From positions 1 to 64,000 of the forward strand of contig JAGXIQ010000084.1 of NCBI GenBank assembly GCA_024635625.1: DNA of 64,000 nt, read 5' to 3'. Source of the stretch: Loktanella sp. (lineage in GTDB: Bacteria > Pseudomonadota > Alphaproteobacteria > Rhodobacterales > Rhodobacteraceae). Numbering within the stretch: position 1 is the stretch's first letter; each line of letters opens with the position of its first letter. Shown piece after piece: positions 1 through 9,392 of this stretch. Below the pieces are notes generated by a model. It worked only from the letters and a program-made list of their open reading frames with translations, was not told the DNA's origin and made no database searches. The position numbers and the translations under genes were made by a program.

Positions 1-445
1 CCGTCAGGCCGACGGCCATTAGATCGACACTATGGATCGCTGCAAGCGTTTGGTTCATCGCATCCATAATCGCCGTTCTTTCCTCTGGCGATTGGTCTTG
101 AAGGCGGGGATCGTCAAAGCTGCGGCCTGCGACATGATCCATCAGGTAGAACGGCGCGCCGATGACGCTGTCGTCTTCACAAAGCAAATGCATGCACGGT
201 ACTGGCACAGCCGTGTCCTGCAAAGCGCGCTGTACTGCGAACTCGCGCTCGACCGCATGGGCGGATTTCAATAGAACGCCGCCGGGTTTACGGCGCAGGA
301 CGTAGTCGCAAGCATCGGTCTGCAACCTGAACGTTGGGTTTGACTGGCCAACTTGAAAACGGTGAACAGTCACTGGGCCATCCAGCCCCGGCAGGCGTCC
401 ATTCACCCAAGTAGCGACAGCCTTTACGTCAAGATCATCAGACAT
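1..445 (-). CDS. Phosphotransferase family protein (APH-like), 3' end outside window
   Basis: Translating the minus strand from the ATG at 443-445 gives an open frame to the window edge, about 148 residues of the N-terminal part. The protein starts MSDDLDVKAVATWVN and carries YVLRRKPGG, typical of the N-lobe lysine strand of aminoglycoside/choline-kinase-like phosphotransferases, and later FYLMDHVAGR, a hinge-like motif of this fold. Its start abuts the stop of the upstream acyl-CoA dehydrogenase gene with no gap, so the two are probably co-transcribed. In known ACAD10/ACAD11 proteins an APH domain and an acyl-CoA dehydrogenase are fused and handle 4-hydroxy fatty acids; a similar partnership is inferred. 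The catalytic HxD region lies beyond the window. Confidence 0.8.
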   Translation of the reverse strand, partial: MSDDLDVKAVATWVNGRLPGLDGPVTVHRFQVGQSNPTFRLQTDACDYVLRRKPGGVLLKSAHAVEREFAVQRALQDTAVPVPCMHLLCEDDSVIGAPFYLMDHVAGRSFDDPRLQDQSPEERTAIMDAMNQTLAAIHSVDLMAVGLT

Positions 446-1678
446 TTAACCCTCGTTCTTAAGGTGTTTTTTAAGTTCGGCACGCGCTACTTGCCTGCGA
501 TGCACCGCATCTGGGCCATCAGCAAAGCGTAGGGTACGCAATTGTGTCCACATCCACGCCAACGGTGTGTCCTGCGAAATACCCATCCCGCCATGCATTT
601 GCATCGCCTGATCCACAACCTCGAGTGCCATCAAAGGGGCGGCGACCTTGACCATGCTAATCCAGGGCTGTGCTGCACGGGTGCCTTGCGTGTCCATCAT
701 CCACGCGGCCTTTAGGCACAGCAGTCGCGTCGCCTCTATTTGGATGCGAGCGTTGGCGATGATGTCGTGGTTCGCGCCAAGATCGGCGAGTGGCTTGCCA
801 AAAGCACGGCGGGTCAATGCGCGGTCACACATCAGATCGAGGGCACGTTCCGCCTGACCAATGGCGCGCATGCAATGATGAATGCGCCCCGGTCCCAAAC
901 GGCCTTGCGCCACCTCGAATCCGCGCCCTTCACCCAGCACAAGCTGAGCCGCTGGAATACGCACGTCGGTAAATCGCAGGTGCATATGACCGTGCGGCGC
1001 ATCATCATGACCAAAGACTTGCATGGGTCGCAGTATCTCGATGCCCGGCGTGTCCATATCCATCAGAAAGATGGTGTGCTGGCGGTGGCGGTGCGCCTCC
1101 TGATCTGTCTGCGCCATAACGATCAGCAGCTTGCAGCGTGGATCGCCTGCACCAGAAATCCACCACTTTTCGCCGTTCAGGATGTAGTCGTCACCGTCTC
1201 GGACTGCTGACAGCGCGATATTCGTGGCGTCCGACGATGCCTGGTCCGGCTCTGTCATCGCGTAGGCAGAACGGACTTTGCCTTCAAGCAATGGAGTTAG
1301 CCAGCGTTCTTTATGCGCTGACGTACCGTAGCGTTCCAGCACCTCCATATTGCCAGTGTCTGGCGCACTGCAATTAAAGACCTCTGCAGCCAGCGTGGAT
1401 TTACCCATCTCCTCGGCCAGATAGGCGTATTCCACTGTGTCAAGCCCCTGCCCCTTATCGCTGTCCGTCAGCCAGAAATTCCACAGACCGCGGTTCCGGG
1501 CTTCTGCCTTAAGGCCTTCCATAATTGCGATCTGACGATCGGTCAGTGCAAAGCGACCGCTGGGATGTTGGCCCACTTCAGCGGCGTACTCGGCCTCTAG
1601 TGGTGCGATGTGATCCGCTATCATTGTCTTGACGGCGGCGATCAACGGCGCGGCGCGGTAAGTAATGCCAAGATCCAT
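446..1678 (-). CDS. Acyl-CoA dehydrogenase family protein (ACAD10/11-like)
   Basis: About 410 residues, full length for a FAD-dependent acyl-CoA dehydrogenase, which introduces an alpha-beta double bond into acyl-CoA and passes electrons to ETF. Visible family marks are [16 protein letters not shown] (middle beta-domain, FAD/substrate contacts), [23 protein letters not shown], and the C-terminal [15 protein letters not shown] and [16 protein letters not shown]. The MDLGITY start at 1676-1678 is preferred over an upstream in-frame ATG because the latter would overlap the preceding gene by about 40 nt. It lies between a phosphotransferase and a nitronate monooxygenase gene, 1 nt from the latter. 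The exact acyl substrate cannot be read from sequence. Confidence 0.88.
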   Translation of the reverse strand: MDLGITYRAAPLIAAVKTMIADHIAPLEAEYAAEVGQHPSGRFALTDRQIAIMEGLKAEARNRGLWNFWLTDSDKGQGLDTVEYAYLAEEMGKSTLAAEVFNCSAPDTGNMEVLERYGTSAHKERWLTPLLEGKVRSAYAMTEPDQASSDATNIALSAVRDGDDYILNGEKWWISGAGDPRCKLLIVMAQTDQEAHRHRQHTIFLMDMDTPGIEILRPMQVFGHDDAPHGHMHLRFTDVRIPAAQLVLGEGRGFEVAQGRLGPGRIHHCMRAIGQAERALDLMCDRALTRRAFGKPLADLGANHDIIANARIQIEATRLLCLKAAWMMDTQGTRAAQPWISMVKVAAPLMALEVVDQAMQMHGGMGISQDTPLAWMWTQLRTLRFADGPDAVHRRQVARAELKKHLKNEG

Positions 1679-1679
1679 C

Positions 1680-2648
1680 TCAGGCCTCCAACAATCGCGT
1701 ACGGGCGGTCGAATATTCACGGCCTATACGCGCCACCAATGCGGCGGCGGGCACGACGTCACGCACGGCACCGATGCCTTGCCCGGCCCCCCAGATCGTG
1801 CTCCATGCCTTGGGCTTGGAACTGCCTTCGGCAAAGCTCATCTGCGTGGCATCGGTGGGCAAATCGTCCGGGTCCAGCCCGGCGTTCCGGATAGAGGCGG
1901 CCAGATAATTACCTGAAATCCCTGTGAACAAAGCCGAGGTGACAATATCCTGCGCGCCGCTGTCCACGATCATCTGCTTGTAACCGGCTGCTGCGTTCGC
2001 CTCTTGCGTTGCGATGAAAGGAGAGCCGACATAGGCCAGATCCGCACCCATCGCCTGCGCGGCTAAAACCGCGTCGCCCGTGGCAATCGACCCGGACAGC
2101 AGGAGTGGACCGTCAAACCAATCGCGAATTTCGCGGATCAGGGCGAAAGGCGATTGCGTTCCCGCATGCCCCCCTGCACCCGCTGCGACAGCGATCAACC
2201 CATCAGCACCCTTTTCGATCGCCTTGTGGGCAAAGCGGTTGTTGATCACATCGTGCAGCGCGATACCGCCGCAGGAATGAGCGGCCTCGTTCACTTCTGG
2301 TCTTGCACCAAGCGAAGTGATCCAGATTGGTACTTTCCATTTCGCGCAAATTTCAAGATCACGCTCTAACCGTGAGTTGGAGCGATGGACGATCTGGTTC
2401 ACCGCATAAGGCGCCGCAGGCGTATCAGGGTGTGCTTGGTTGTAGCGATCCAGCGCCTCTGTGATCTGTTTCAACCACGCCTCTAGCATGATCGGGTCGC
2501 CGTCCTTTTCGCGCGCGTTCAGCGCTGGAAAGCTGCCGACGATACCTGCACAGCACTGGGCAATCACCAATTCGGGGTTGGATACAATAAACAGCGGTGC
2601 CGCCACCATCGGCACACGCAAGTGCGAAAGAACATCTGGTAACATCAT
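1680..2648 (-). CDS. Nitronate monooxygenase (2-nitropropane dioxygenase family)
   Basis: A 322-residue FMN-dependent TIM-barrel protein that in characterised members oxidises alkyl nitronates, detoxifying nitroalkanes such as propionate 3-nitronate. Visible marks are an N-terminal [18 protein letters not shown], a glycine-rich [19 protein letters not shown] with the His region used by class I/II enzymes, and [29 protein letters not shown] for phosphate binding of FMN. The ATG at 2646-2648 overlaps the stop of the MaoC gene upstream (ATGATG with TGA), suggesting translational coupling; the longer open frame upstream is a shadow of the MaoC gene. Family assignment is firm; the physiological substrate is not. 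Confidence 0.9.
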   Translation of the reverse strand: MMLPDVLSHLRVPMVAAPLFIVSNPELVIAQCCAGIVGSFPALNAREKDGDPIMLEAWLKQITEALDRYNQAHPDTPAAPYAVNQIVHRSNSRLERDLEICAKWKVPIWITSLGARPEVNEAAHSCGGIALHDVINNRFAHKAIEKGADGLIAVAAGAGGHAGTQSPFALIREIRDWFDGPLLLSGSIATGDAVLAAQAMGADLAYVGSPFIATQEANAAAGYKQMIVDSGAQDIVTSALFTGISGNYLAASIRNAGLDPDDLPTDATQMSFAEGSSKPKAWSTIWGAGQGIGAVRDVVPAAALVARIGREYSTARTRLLEA

Positions 2649-3115
2649 GTCTCCGTTGGATAATGTCGATGAAGCCACCGCGCGACAATCGCTGGTTTGG
2701 CATTGTCTGCAATTTCGACCGTCACGTCCCAAGCCAGTTGCACCTGTCCGGCGACGGACGTGTCTATATTTGCCAAAAGCAATTGCGCCCGTACCGCGCT
2801 GCCCGCCCGAACGGGTGCTACAAAGCGCAGACTGTCGAAACCGTAATTGATGCTCATGGCAAGGTTGGCAATGGGCGGCAGCGCCTCTTCTGCCATGACG
2901 CTCAGCAGTGAAAGCGTTAGAAAACCGTGGGCGATCGTCGCGCCAAACGGCGTATGCGCCGCGCGTGTGGTGTCTAAGTGAATGAACTGACGATCTAGGG
3001 TCAGGTCTGCGAAACGGTTGATCATATCCTGATCGATCAGGTGCCAGCCTGATTGCCCAACGACGTGTCCAACCTGCGCTGCCAGCGCGGCTATTGTGAT
3101 CGTCTGATCTGTCAT
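2645..3115 (-). CDS. MaoC-like enoyl-CoA hydratase domain protein
   Basis: A 156-residue single hot-dog protein. The hydratase-2 motif is seen as RFADLTLDRQFIHLD followed by AHGFLTLSLLS, with the Asp and His of the (R)-specific hydratase motif in place. MaoC proteins hydrate enoyl-CoA esters to (R)-3-hydroxyacyl-CoA. It is the first gene of a minus-strand run with nitronate monooxygenase, acyl-CoA dehydrogenase and phosphotransferase, so an acyl-CoA catabolic role is inferred. MTDQTITI at 3113-3115 is chosen as start because the 17 residues before it (rich in R) look non-coding and the divergent gnd gene starts only 120 nt away. Confidence 0.85.
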   Translation of the reverse strand: MTDQTITIAALAAQVGHVVGQSGWHLIDQDMINRFADLTLDRQFIHLDTTRAAHTPFGATIAHGFLTLSLLSVMAEEALPPIANLAMSINYGFDSLRFVAPVRAGSAVRAQLLLANIDTSVAGQVQLAWDVTVEIADNAKPAIVARWLHRHYPTET

Positions 3116-3234
3116 GCGGTCCCCTCGCCTTGATCGCCACTCTATGGGTTCGGTCCTCAGGGGCAACCCTCGGGGTCTGTTGTTTCCCTACGTCACGCGC
3201 TAGACGGACTTGTAACATCCACGCGGAGACGACC

Positions 3235-4635
3235 ATGAGCAAGAGTGAAATCGGCCTTCTGGGCCTTGGTACGATGGGCGCGGCACTTGCGCTGAACATC
3301 GCGGACAATGAGTTTGATATCGCGGTTTACAACCGCACGACTCAGGTCACTCTCGATTTCAAGGCAGGCGCTGGCGATTTGTCTGACCGCATCACTGCTA
3401 CCGAGACGCTAGAAAAGTTTGTGGGCGCCCTTTCTACGCCTCGCGCGATCATCCTGATGGTGCCTGCGGGGGATGCAGTCGATCAACAGATCGCGGCGCT
3501 TCGCGCGCTGTTAAATGACGACGACCTGATCATAGACGCGGGGAACGCGAATTTTCACGATACCAACCGTCGCGCAACAGAGGCAGGCGACATGCCGTTC
3601 CTTGGTATTGGCGTGTCCGGCGGTGAAGAAGGTGCGCGTTTTGGCCCGTCGATCATGGGCGGCGGCAATCGGGCCTCTTGGGACCGCGTCGCACACATCC
3701 TGACCGCCATCGCAGCCGATCACGACGGCACGCCTTGTGCCACTTGGATGGGCGAGGAAGGTGCAGGGCATTTTGTCAAAGCCGTTCACAACGGCATCGA
3801 ATACGCCGACATGCAGATGATAGCCGAGGTGTATGGAATCCTGCGAGACGGTATCGGGATGGACAGCGCTGCCATCGCGGCGGTGTTCGATCAATGGAAC
3901 GCGGGCCCGTTGGCATCCTACCTGATCGAAATTTCGGCCCGTGTGGCCGAGGCGAAGGACACTAAAACGGGCGCGCCGCTGCTGGATATCATCACTGATG
4001 CGGCTGGCCAAAAAGGCACTGGCCGCTGGACTGCAATCGAAGCGCAGCACCTAGGTGCGCCCGTCCCTGCGATCGAAGCTGCCGTCGCCGCACGCAATCT
4101 GTCTGCTGCAAAAGATCTGCGCAAACGCGGCGAGGATCTGTTCGGCGCTGCCCCGCAACCGCTGAATGGTGCATTGACCGTTGATCAGTTGGAACAAGCC
4201 CTGATCGCCGGCAAGATCATTTGCTATGCGCAAGGCTTTACGATGATCAGCGCGGCATCTACGCAATTTGGATGGAAGTTGCCCCTGCCAGAGATTGCAA
4301 AGGTCTGGCGCGCAGGCTGTATCATCCGCTCTGTTATGCTGGATGACATGGCAACGGCCCTGACTGAAGCGCCGGATCAAAACTTGATGCTGTCCGGTAA
4401 ATTTGCTGAAGATCTGAAGGCAAACCATAACGGCCTGCGTCAGGTCGTGGCGCAAGCGTCACTGCATGGTCTTGCCGTACCTGCGCTGTCATCGAGCCTT
4501 GCTTACTTTGATACCATGCGGACCCACCGTGGGACTGCGAATATGCTGCAAGGTCAGCGCGACTATTTCGGCCGTCACGGGTTTGAGCGTCTGGACCGCG
4601 ACGGCAAGGGCTTTCATGGCCCTTGGGCTGACTAA
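3235..4635 (+). CDS. gnd: 6-phosphogluconate dehydrogenase, decarboxylating
   Basis: A 466-residue cytosolic enzyme that converts 6-phosphogluconate to ribulose 5-phosphate, CO2 and NADPH in the oxidative pentose phosphate pathway. The N-terminal Rossmann motif is GLGTMG at residues 10-15. The substrate-site motifs are GVSGGEEGARFGPSIMGGG and EEGAGHFVKAVHNGIEYAD, containing the catalytic Lys. The C-terminal QGQRDYFGRHGFERLD matches the tail that reaches into the partner subunit. Length is that of the long (E. coli-type) enzymes. The ATG at 3235 has a GGAG box 7-8 nt upstream (GCGGAGACGACC). It converges on the DoeA-like gene: the two stop codons overlap by two bases. Confidence 0.97.
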   Translation: MSKSEIGLLGLGTMGAALALNIADNEFDIAVYNRTTQVTLDFKAGAGDLSDRITATETLEKFVGALSTPRAIILMVPAGDAVDQQIAALRALLNDDDLIIDAGNANFHDTNRRATEAGDMPFLGIGVSGGEEGARFGPSIMGGGNRASWDRVAHILTAIAADHDGTPCATWMGEEGAGHFVKAVHNGIEYADMQMIAEVYGILRDGIGMDSAAIAAVFDQWNAGPLASYLIEISARVAEAKDTKTGAPLLDIITDAAGQKGTGRWTAIEAQHLGAPVPAIEAAVAARNLSAAKDLRKRGEDLFGAAPQPLNGALTVDQLEQALIAGKIICYAQGFTMISAASTQFGWKLPLPEIAKVWRAGCIIRSVMLDDMATALTEAPDQNLMLSGKFAEDLKANHNGLRQVVAQASLHGLAVPALSSSLAYFDTMRTHRGTANMLQGQRDYFGRHGFERLDRDGKGFHGPWAD

Positions 4636-5813
4636 GACTTTACGATCAAACCGGGGGGCGTGGCGCAAAGACGCTCCGCCCCTTGGTCGGTGATCAGGAT
4701 CGGTTCCGTAATCTCTATCCCGCCGTCATCCAACCAAAGTGCCGGCATGAAATGGAACGTCATCCCTGTCTGAAGCGCTGTGGTGTCGCCAGCCCGAAGT
4801 GACATGGTCCGCTCTCCCCAGTCCGGGGGATAAGACATTCCGATGGAATAGCCGACACGGCTGTCCTTGTGAAAGCCATGGCTCGCCAGCGTCCCGTTGA
4901 AGACCCGCGCCAAATCCTCGCAGCGAATACCGGGTTGCGCCATGGCAATCACTGCAACCGTCGCCGCGTTTACGGCTTCTTCTGCGCGCAGATAGGTGTC
5001 GGGCACCTGCCCCAAAAACAACGTGCGGGACTGTGGGCATTGGTAACGCCGATAAGCCCCAGCAATTTCAAAAAATGTCGGGATTCCACGCGAAAGCGGA
5101 CTGTCGTCCCATGTCAGATGCGGTGCAGTGGCATCCCGGCCGGACGGTGCCATCGGTACGATGGCTGGATAGTCCCCCCAATGACCGTCGGCCCCTTCGA
5201 TACCTGTCGCCATAATCTGGGCCACAAGATCGTTTTTGCGCATACCCACCTCTGCCACCTCAGCGATATGGGCATGCATACGTGTGACGATTGCCCCAGC
5301 ACGGCGCAGATAAGTGATCTCTGTCTCTGACTTGATTGCGCGACACCAGTTCACAAGGCCGGTCGCATCTACAGTCTCAGCTTGCGGAACGCCTGTCAGG
5401 ATCGTCTCGTAAGCAGCTGCAGTGAAATAGTAATTGTCTTTTTCGACACCAAGCCGGCCTGTGTCCCACCCGCAGGCACGGAGCAGGCTGCACAAATCCA
5501 GCATGGCGTGCTTGATCGGGTTTTGTACAAAGCTGTCATCATAGCCGTGGATATGGTCATCGGGCATCCAGGCTGTGCGCAATGCGCCTGCCGCGTCCAT
5601 TCCGCGACCCCACCAGCGTGGTGGCCCCTCAGGCCCAACGAGCACCCCCTGATGTACGTAGAACGACCAACCGTCATAGCCGGTCAGCCAACCCATATTA
5701 CTGGGGTCGGTGATGAACAAACAACCAAGTCCGGCACGGTCCATCGCGGCCCGCACGCGGGCCAAACGATCAGTGTATTCGGCTGGCGCAAAAGCGGGAT
5801 TCGGGTGGGTCAT
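4632..5813 (-). CDS. doeA: M24 peptidase-fold hydrolase, probably ectoine hydrolase DoeA
   Basis: A 393-residue creatinase/aminopeptidase-P fold protein. Segments such as ITDPSNMGWLTGYDGWSFYV, GADGHWGDYPAIVP, GYSIGMSYPPDWGERTMSL and GMTFHFMPALWLDDGGIEIT resemble DoeA, which opens ectoine to N-acetyl-diaminobutyrate; this match is from memory, not a search. The usual first metal Asp pair of M24 peptidases is replaced (FFEIAGAYRRYQCPQSRT has Glu and Gln where D...D is expected), so a metal-free, creatinase-like hydrolysis is inferred. No doeB or ectoine-uptake genes are present nearby. It starts 39 nt after phoB and has no clear Shine-Dalgarno; MTHPNPAF at 5811-5813 is the first ATG after phoB. 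Another M24 hydrolase is the alternative. Confidence 0.65.
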   Translation of the reverse strand: MTHPNPAFAPAEYTDRLARVRAAMDRAGLGCLFITDPSNMGWLTGYDGWSFYVHQGVLVGPEGPPRWWGRGMDAAGALRTAWMPDDHIHGYDDSFVQNPIKHAMLDLCSLLRACGWDTGRLGVEKDNYYFTAAAYETILTGVPQAETVDATGLVNWCRAIKSETEITYLRRAGAIVTRMHAHIAEVAEVGMRKNDLVAQIMATGIEGADGHWGDYPAIVPMAPSGRDATAPHLTWDDSPLSRGIPTFFEIAGAYRRYQCPQSRTLFLGQVPDTYLRAEEAVNAATVAVIAMAQPGIRCEDLARVFNGTLASHGFHKDSRVGYSIGMSYPPDWGERTMSLRAGDTTALQTGMTFHFMPALWLDDGGIEITEPILITDQGAERLCATPPGLIVKS

Positions 5814-5852
5814 GGGGCGAATATGCGCCCACAACCCGCTCGCTGGCAAATA

Positions 5853-6539
5853 TTATCCTAGCGCGTAACCCGCCCCACGCACCGTTCGTACTGGATCGCT
5901 GCCTCCGGTGGCAGTCAGGGCTTTTCGCAGGCGGCCAACGTGTACATCAACGGTGCGCGTGTCGACGTATATGTCACGACCCCAGACCCGATCCAGCAAC
6001 TGATCGCGCGACCAGACCCGTCCCGGTTTTTCCATGAAAGTCGATAGCAGACGAAACTCTGTCGGGCCCAGCTTTAGCGATTCCCCGTCACGGGACACCC
6101 TGTGGGTTTCGGCGTCCAGCAGAATGTCGTCATAGGCCAGCACCTGTCCTACAGTTGTGGGTCGTACCCGGCGCAACTGGCTGCGGACGCGGGCCATAAG
6201 TTCTGTCACGGAATACGGTTTGGTGACATAATCATCAGCGCCGGTTTCCAGACCGCGGACTTTGTCCACTTCCTCTGTCCGCGCTGACAGCATGATGATC
6301 GCAATGCCGCGGGTGGCCGGATCGATCTTGAGCCGCCGACAAACCTCGATCCCTGTGACGCGGGGCAGCATCCAGTCTAACACCATGACGTCCGGTGCAT
6401 CCTCGGCCACCATCAAAAGCCCCTCTTCGCCGTCTTCGGCGCGGGAAACCCGAAAGCCTTCGGCTTCTAGGTTGTAGGCCAGCACTTCGCGCTGCGCCTC
6501 TTCGTCTTCAACGATAAGGACGTGCGGTTGTGCCGACAT
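5853..6539 (-). CDS. phoB: Phosphate regulon response regulator PhoB
   Basis: A 228-residue OmpR/PhoB-family regulator. The receiver domain (about 1-120) has the acidic pair E11-D12, the phospho-acceptor D55 in VMVLDWMLPR, and the conserved Lys in DDYVTKPYS. The C-terminal winged helix (about 130-228) contains LGPTEFRLLSTFMEKPGRVW and DVHVGRLRKAL. Phosphorylated PhoB binds Pho boxes and recruits RNA polymerase at phosphate-starvation promoters. It is the last gene of the pst-pho run, and its ATG overlaps the phoU stop by one base, so it is probably autoregulated through the Pho box upstream of pstS. Confidence 0.97.
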   Translation of the reverse strand: MSAQPHVLIVEDEEAQREVLAYNLEAEGFRVSRAEDGEEGLLMVAEDAPDVMVLDWMLPRVTGIEVCRRLKIDPATRGIAIIMLSARTEEVDKVRGLETGADDYVTKPYSVTELMARVRSQLRRVRPTTVGQVLAYDDILLDAETHRVSRDGESLKLGPTEFRLLSTFMEKPGRVWSRDQLLDRVWGRDIYVDTRTVDVHVGRLRKALTATGGSDPVRTVRGAGYALG

Positions 6540-7249
6540 TACTTCGGCTCAGTCATGTAAGAGGTCTTGTCGCTTTTCGGACGCGCCTCTTCGGGCATCT
6601 CTCCGGTGATCAGATAGATCACCTGTTCAGCCATATTCGTGGTCAGGTCGCCCATGCGTTCGATGTTCTTTGCCATGAAATGAAGGTGCATGCAGGGGGT
6701 GATGTTCCGCGGGTCTTCCATCATGAAAGTCAGAAATTCGCGGAACAGGGCATTATACATCTGGTCAACGTCTTGATCGTGTTGACGTACATCTTCGGCC
6801 AGTTGCGCATCACCTTTGATGTAGGCATCCAGCGTGTCTTTCAGCATCCCCTGCACTTCACGGGCCATGCGACGCAGCGATGATTCTGCCCCGGCAATCG
6901 GCGTCATGTCCACAAGCACAGAGGTGCGCTTCGCCATGTTCTTGGCGTAATCGCCGATCCGTTCAAGCGCCGCTGCCAGTCGCAGCACAGTCAGCAGGGA
7001 TCGCAGGTCTTTGCTAACCGGTGCGCGCAGGGCGATGGTCCGCGCGGCAGCCTCTGAAATTTCAAGTTCCAGCGCGTCGATGACCTTGTCGGCCTTACGG
7101 ACCCGTTCGGCCAGCTCGACATCGCGGGTGGCAAGACTTTCGGCGGCTTGCAAGATCGCATCTTCGACCAGCCCGCCCATCTTCATGATCAGCGTTGTGA
7201 TCGCGTCAAGATCGCGGTCATAGGCCGAAGAAATGTGTTGTTCGCTCAT
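6539..7249 (-). CDS. phoU: Phosphate signalling protein PhoU
   Basis: A 236-residue all-helical protein built of two repeated three-helix bundles, the PhoU fold. Typical stretches are MGGLVEDAILQAAESL, VSKDLRSLLTVLRLAAALERIGDYA (first bundle metal-site motif ERIGD) and MHLHFMAKNIERMGDLTTN (second, ERMGD). PhoU conveys the transport state of PstSCAB to the PhoR kinase and keeps the regulon off when phosphate is plentiful. I start it at 7249, because AAGGA sits 9 nt upstream; the in-frame ATG at 7258 is flush against the same box. The gene lies 12 nt after pstB. Confidence 0.96.
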   Translation of the reverse strand: MSEQHISSAYDRDLDAITTLIMKMGGLVEDAILQAAESLATRDVELAERVRKADKVIDALELEISEAAARTIALRAPVSKDLRSLLTVLRLAAALERIGDYAKNMAKRTSVLVDMTPIAGAESSLRRMAREVQGMLKDTLDAYIKGDAQLAEDVRQHDQDVDQMYNALFREFLTFMMEDPRNITPCMHLHFMAKNIERMGDLTTNMAEQVIYLITGEMPEEARPKSDKTSYMTEPK

Positions 7250-7261
7250 GGTCGCCATTCC

Positions 7262-8062
7262 TTATCCGATCCTGCCAGAGATATAACTCTCTGTGCGGGG
7301 GTCTTCGGGGTTGGTGAAAATCTTGTCCGTGACACCGTATTCCACCATGTTGCCAAGGTGGAAAAATGCTGTCTTTTGGCTGACGCGGGCCGCTTGCTGC
7401 ATAGAGTGGGTAACGATTACAACAGAATAGCTTTGACGCAATTCGTCGATGAGCTCTTCGACCTGTGCGGTGGCAATGGGATCAAGTGCCGAGCAGGGTT
7501 CGTCCATCAGCAAAACCTCGGGTTCCGTCGCCACAGCGCGGGCGATGCACAAGCGCTGCTGCTGACCGCCAGACAATCCAGTGCCAGGTTCCAGCAAGCG
7601 GTCCTTGACCTCGTCCCAGATCGCTCCGCGGCGCAGCGCGCGCTCGACGATCTCGTCGAGGTCCGATTTGTTACGCGCCAGACCGTGAATCTTTGGCCCG
7701 TAAGCCACGTTGTCATAGATCGACTTTGGGAACGGGTTCGGCTTCTGAAATACCATGCCGACCTTGGCGCGCAGTTGCACTGGATCGACCCGTGGATCTG
7801 TAATATCCTCACCATCAATCAGGATGTTGCCGGTGACGCGTGCAATATCAATTGTATCGTTCATCCGGTTGATGCAGCGCAAAAAAGTAGATTTGCCGCA
7901 GCCCGATGGGCCGATAAAAGCCGTGACCGTTTTGTCTGCAATCTCTACGCTTACGTCTTTGATCGCGTGCTTGTCGCCATAGTAAACGTTCACGTTCCGG
8001 GCCGAAATCTTGGTGTCCTGCTGCGCGTTCATCGCCTTGTCCATTCGATACATGTCTTCCAT
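7262..8062 (-). CDS. pstB: Phosphate ABC transporter ATP-binding protein PstB
   Basis: A 266-residue ATPase of the high-affinity phosphate importer. It has Walker [10 protein letters not shown], the PstB-specific [20 protein letters not shown] at the Q-loop, the signature [14 protein letters not shown], Walker [14 protein letters not shown] and the switch His in [11 protein letters not shown]. The start at 8062 (MEDMYRMDK) is chosen because AGGAG lies 7 nt upstream; an in-frame ATG at 8089 would overlap pstA. It follows pstA by about 10 nt and precedes phoU. Confidence 0.97.
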   Translation of the reverse strand: MEDMYRMDKAMNAQQDTKISARNVNVYYGDKHAIKDVSVEIADKTVTAFIGPSGCGKSTFLRCINRMNDTIDIARVTGNILIDGEDITDPRVDPVQLRAKVGMVFQKPNPFPKSIYDNVAYGPKIHGLARNKSDLDEIVERALRRGAIWDEVKDRLLEPGTGLSGGQQQRLCIARAVATEPEVLLMDEPCSALDPIATAQVEELIDELRQSYSVVIVTHSMQQAARVSQKTAFFHLGNMVEYGVTDKIFTNPEDPRTESYISGRIG

Positions 8063-8072
8063 TTCAGCACTC

Positions 8073-9392
8073 CTACCAGCGACGTTCAAAGCGGCGGCGC
8101 AGGATGATGGCCACCGTGTTCATGACAAGCAGGAACACCAGCAGCGTGATAATAGCGCCCTGTGCGCGTTCCACAAAGGCCGGGTCGGCCCGTTGGGTCC
8201 AATTGTAAATCTGCACCGGCAGTGCTGTCGACGGATCGCCAAACAGGCCGGTTGCGCTTGAATAGGCCTCTGGGTAGTCGCGAACGAAAGCGACCATACC
8301 AATCAGCAGCAGCGGTGCGGTTTCGCCCAATGCCTGTGCCAGACCGATGATCGTGCCGGTCAGGATGCCAGGCGCAGCTAGTGGCAGGACGTGGTGGAAC
8401 ACACTTTGCATTTTCGATGCACCGACGCCCAATGCCGCATCGCGGATCGACGGTGGTACCGCTTTTAGCGCCGCCCGGGTCGAGATGATGATTGTTGGTA
8501 ACGTCATCAGCGCCAACACCATGCCGCCAACAAGGGGCGACGACTGGTTGAACTGCATGAAGTTAATAAAGATGGCGAGGCCGAGAATACCGTAAACGAT
8601 TGACGGTACTGCGGCAAGGTTTGCGATGTTCACCTCAATGACGTCAGTCCAGCGGTTCTTTGGCGCAAATTCTTCGAGGTAGATCGAAGCGGCCACACCA
8701 ATCGGAAGCGCCAAGACCAACACAACGATCATCATATAAAGCGAGCCAAGGATCGCGACGCCCAGACCTGCCGCCTCTGGCCGTTGGTCGGACGCGTCCG
8801 GTGCAGTCAAAAAGGCCCAATTAAACTTGACGTTCATAATGCCAGCGTCGCGCAGTTTGTCCGCCAGCTCCAGTTTTCCGGGGCTGGTATTCTTGTCCAA
8901 TGCGGCACTGGCCATGGTCACACGACCCTTAAAATAACCGTCAATGCGACCGTCCGCCAGCAAAGTGAATCGGTCGGTCCCACCGATTAGGTCAGGGTTC
9001 GCTAAAACCCGATCACGCACAGTTGCTGGCGCTTCCTTAGAGATCAGGTCGCCGATTTCTTTATCGGACAGATCTGTCTGGATGCCAGCCTCTGCAATTG
9101 CATTGACTAGACCGTCACGCAGCAAGGGTGCGTAGCCGATGGTCGTGACCTTACTCATCACAGCCATGTCGCGGGTGCCAGATTTATCCAACTTCGCTTC
9201 CGGCAGCGGCACGTCGATTGTGATATAGGTCTGGCGGAACGCGCCAATGCCTTGCGACACAACAGAGGTCAGCAGGATCACTAGCGCGACCATCGCAATG
9301 CCGATGGCTATGGCACCGTAAGCCTTGAAACGCCGCTCGGCCGCGTTGCGCCGCTTGGTCCGGGCGTCCTCGGTATAAAGCGACTTTGTCAT
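8073..9392 (-). CDS. pstA: Phosphate ABC transporter permease PstA
   Basis: A 439-residue inner-membrane permease. One helix near residues 28-50 is followed by a large, mostly periplasmic insert (about 55-200), then the multi-helix MetI-like core ending in the coupling motif seen as [26 protein letters not shown], which contacts PstB. It is longer than the E. coli protein (about 296) because of the N-terminal insert, a feature also known from other alphaproteobacterial PstA proteins. Its ATG overlaps the pstC stop (ATGA, 9389-9392), implying translational coupling of the two permease subunits. Confidence 0.95.
   Translation of the reverse strand: MTKSLYTEDARTKRRNAAERRFKAYGAIAIGIAMVALVILLTSVVSQGIGAFRQTYITIDVPLPEAKLDKSGTRDMAVMSKVTTIGYAPLLRDGLVNAIAEAGIQTDLSDKEIGDLISKEAPATVRDRVLANPDLIGGTDRFTLLADGRIDGYFKGRVTMASAALDKNTSPGKLELADKLRDAGIMNVKFNWAFLTAPDASDQRPEAAGLGVAILGSLYMMIVVLVLALPIGVAASIYLEEFAPKNRWTDVIEVNIANLAAVPSIVYGILGLAIFINFMQFNQSSPLVGGMVLALMTLPTIIISTRAALKAVPPSIRDAALGVGASKMQSVFHHVLPLAAPGILTGTIIGLAQALGETAPLLLIGMVAFVRDYPEAYSSATGLFGDPSTALPVQIYNWTQRADPAFVERAQGAIITLLVFLLVMNTVAIILRRRFERRW

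Noticed and set aside
1680-3308. Full 542-residue frame as one fused protein with nitronate monooxygenase
   Set aside because: The N-terminal 220 residues are the out-of-frame shadow of the MaoC gene; the true start at 2648 couples to MaoC.
7148-8107. 319-residue plus-strand frame over pstB and phoU
   Set aside because: Antisense to two well-supported genes; no ribosome site or family match, and its length reflects codon bias at high GC.
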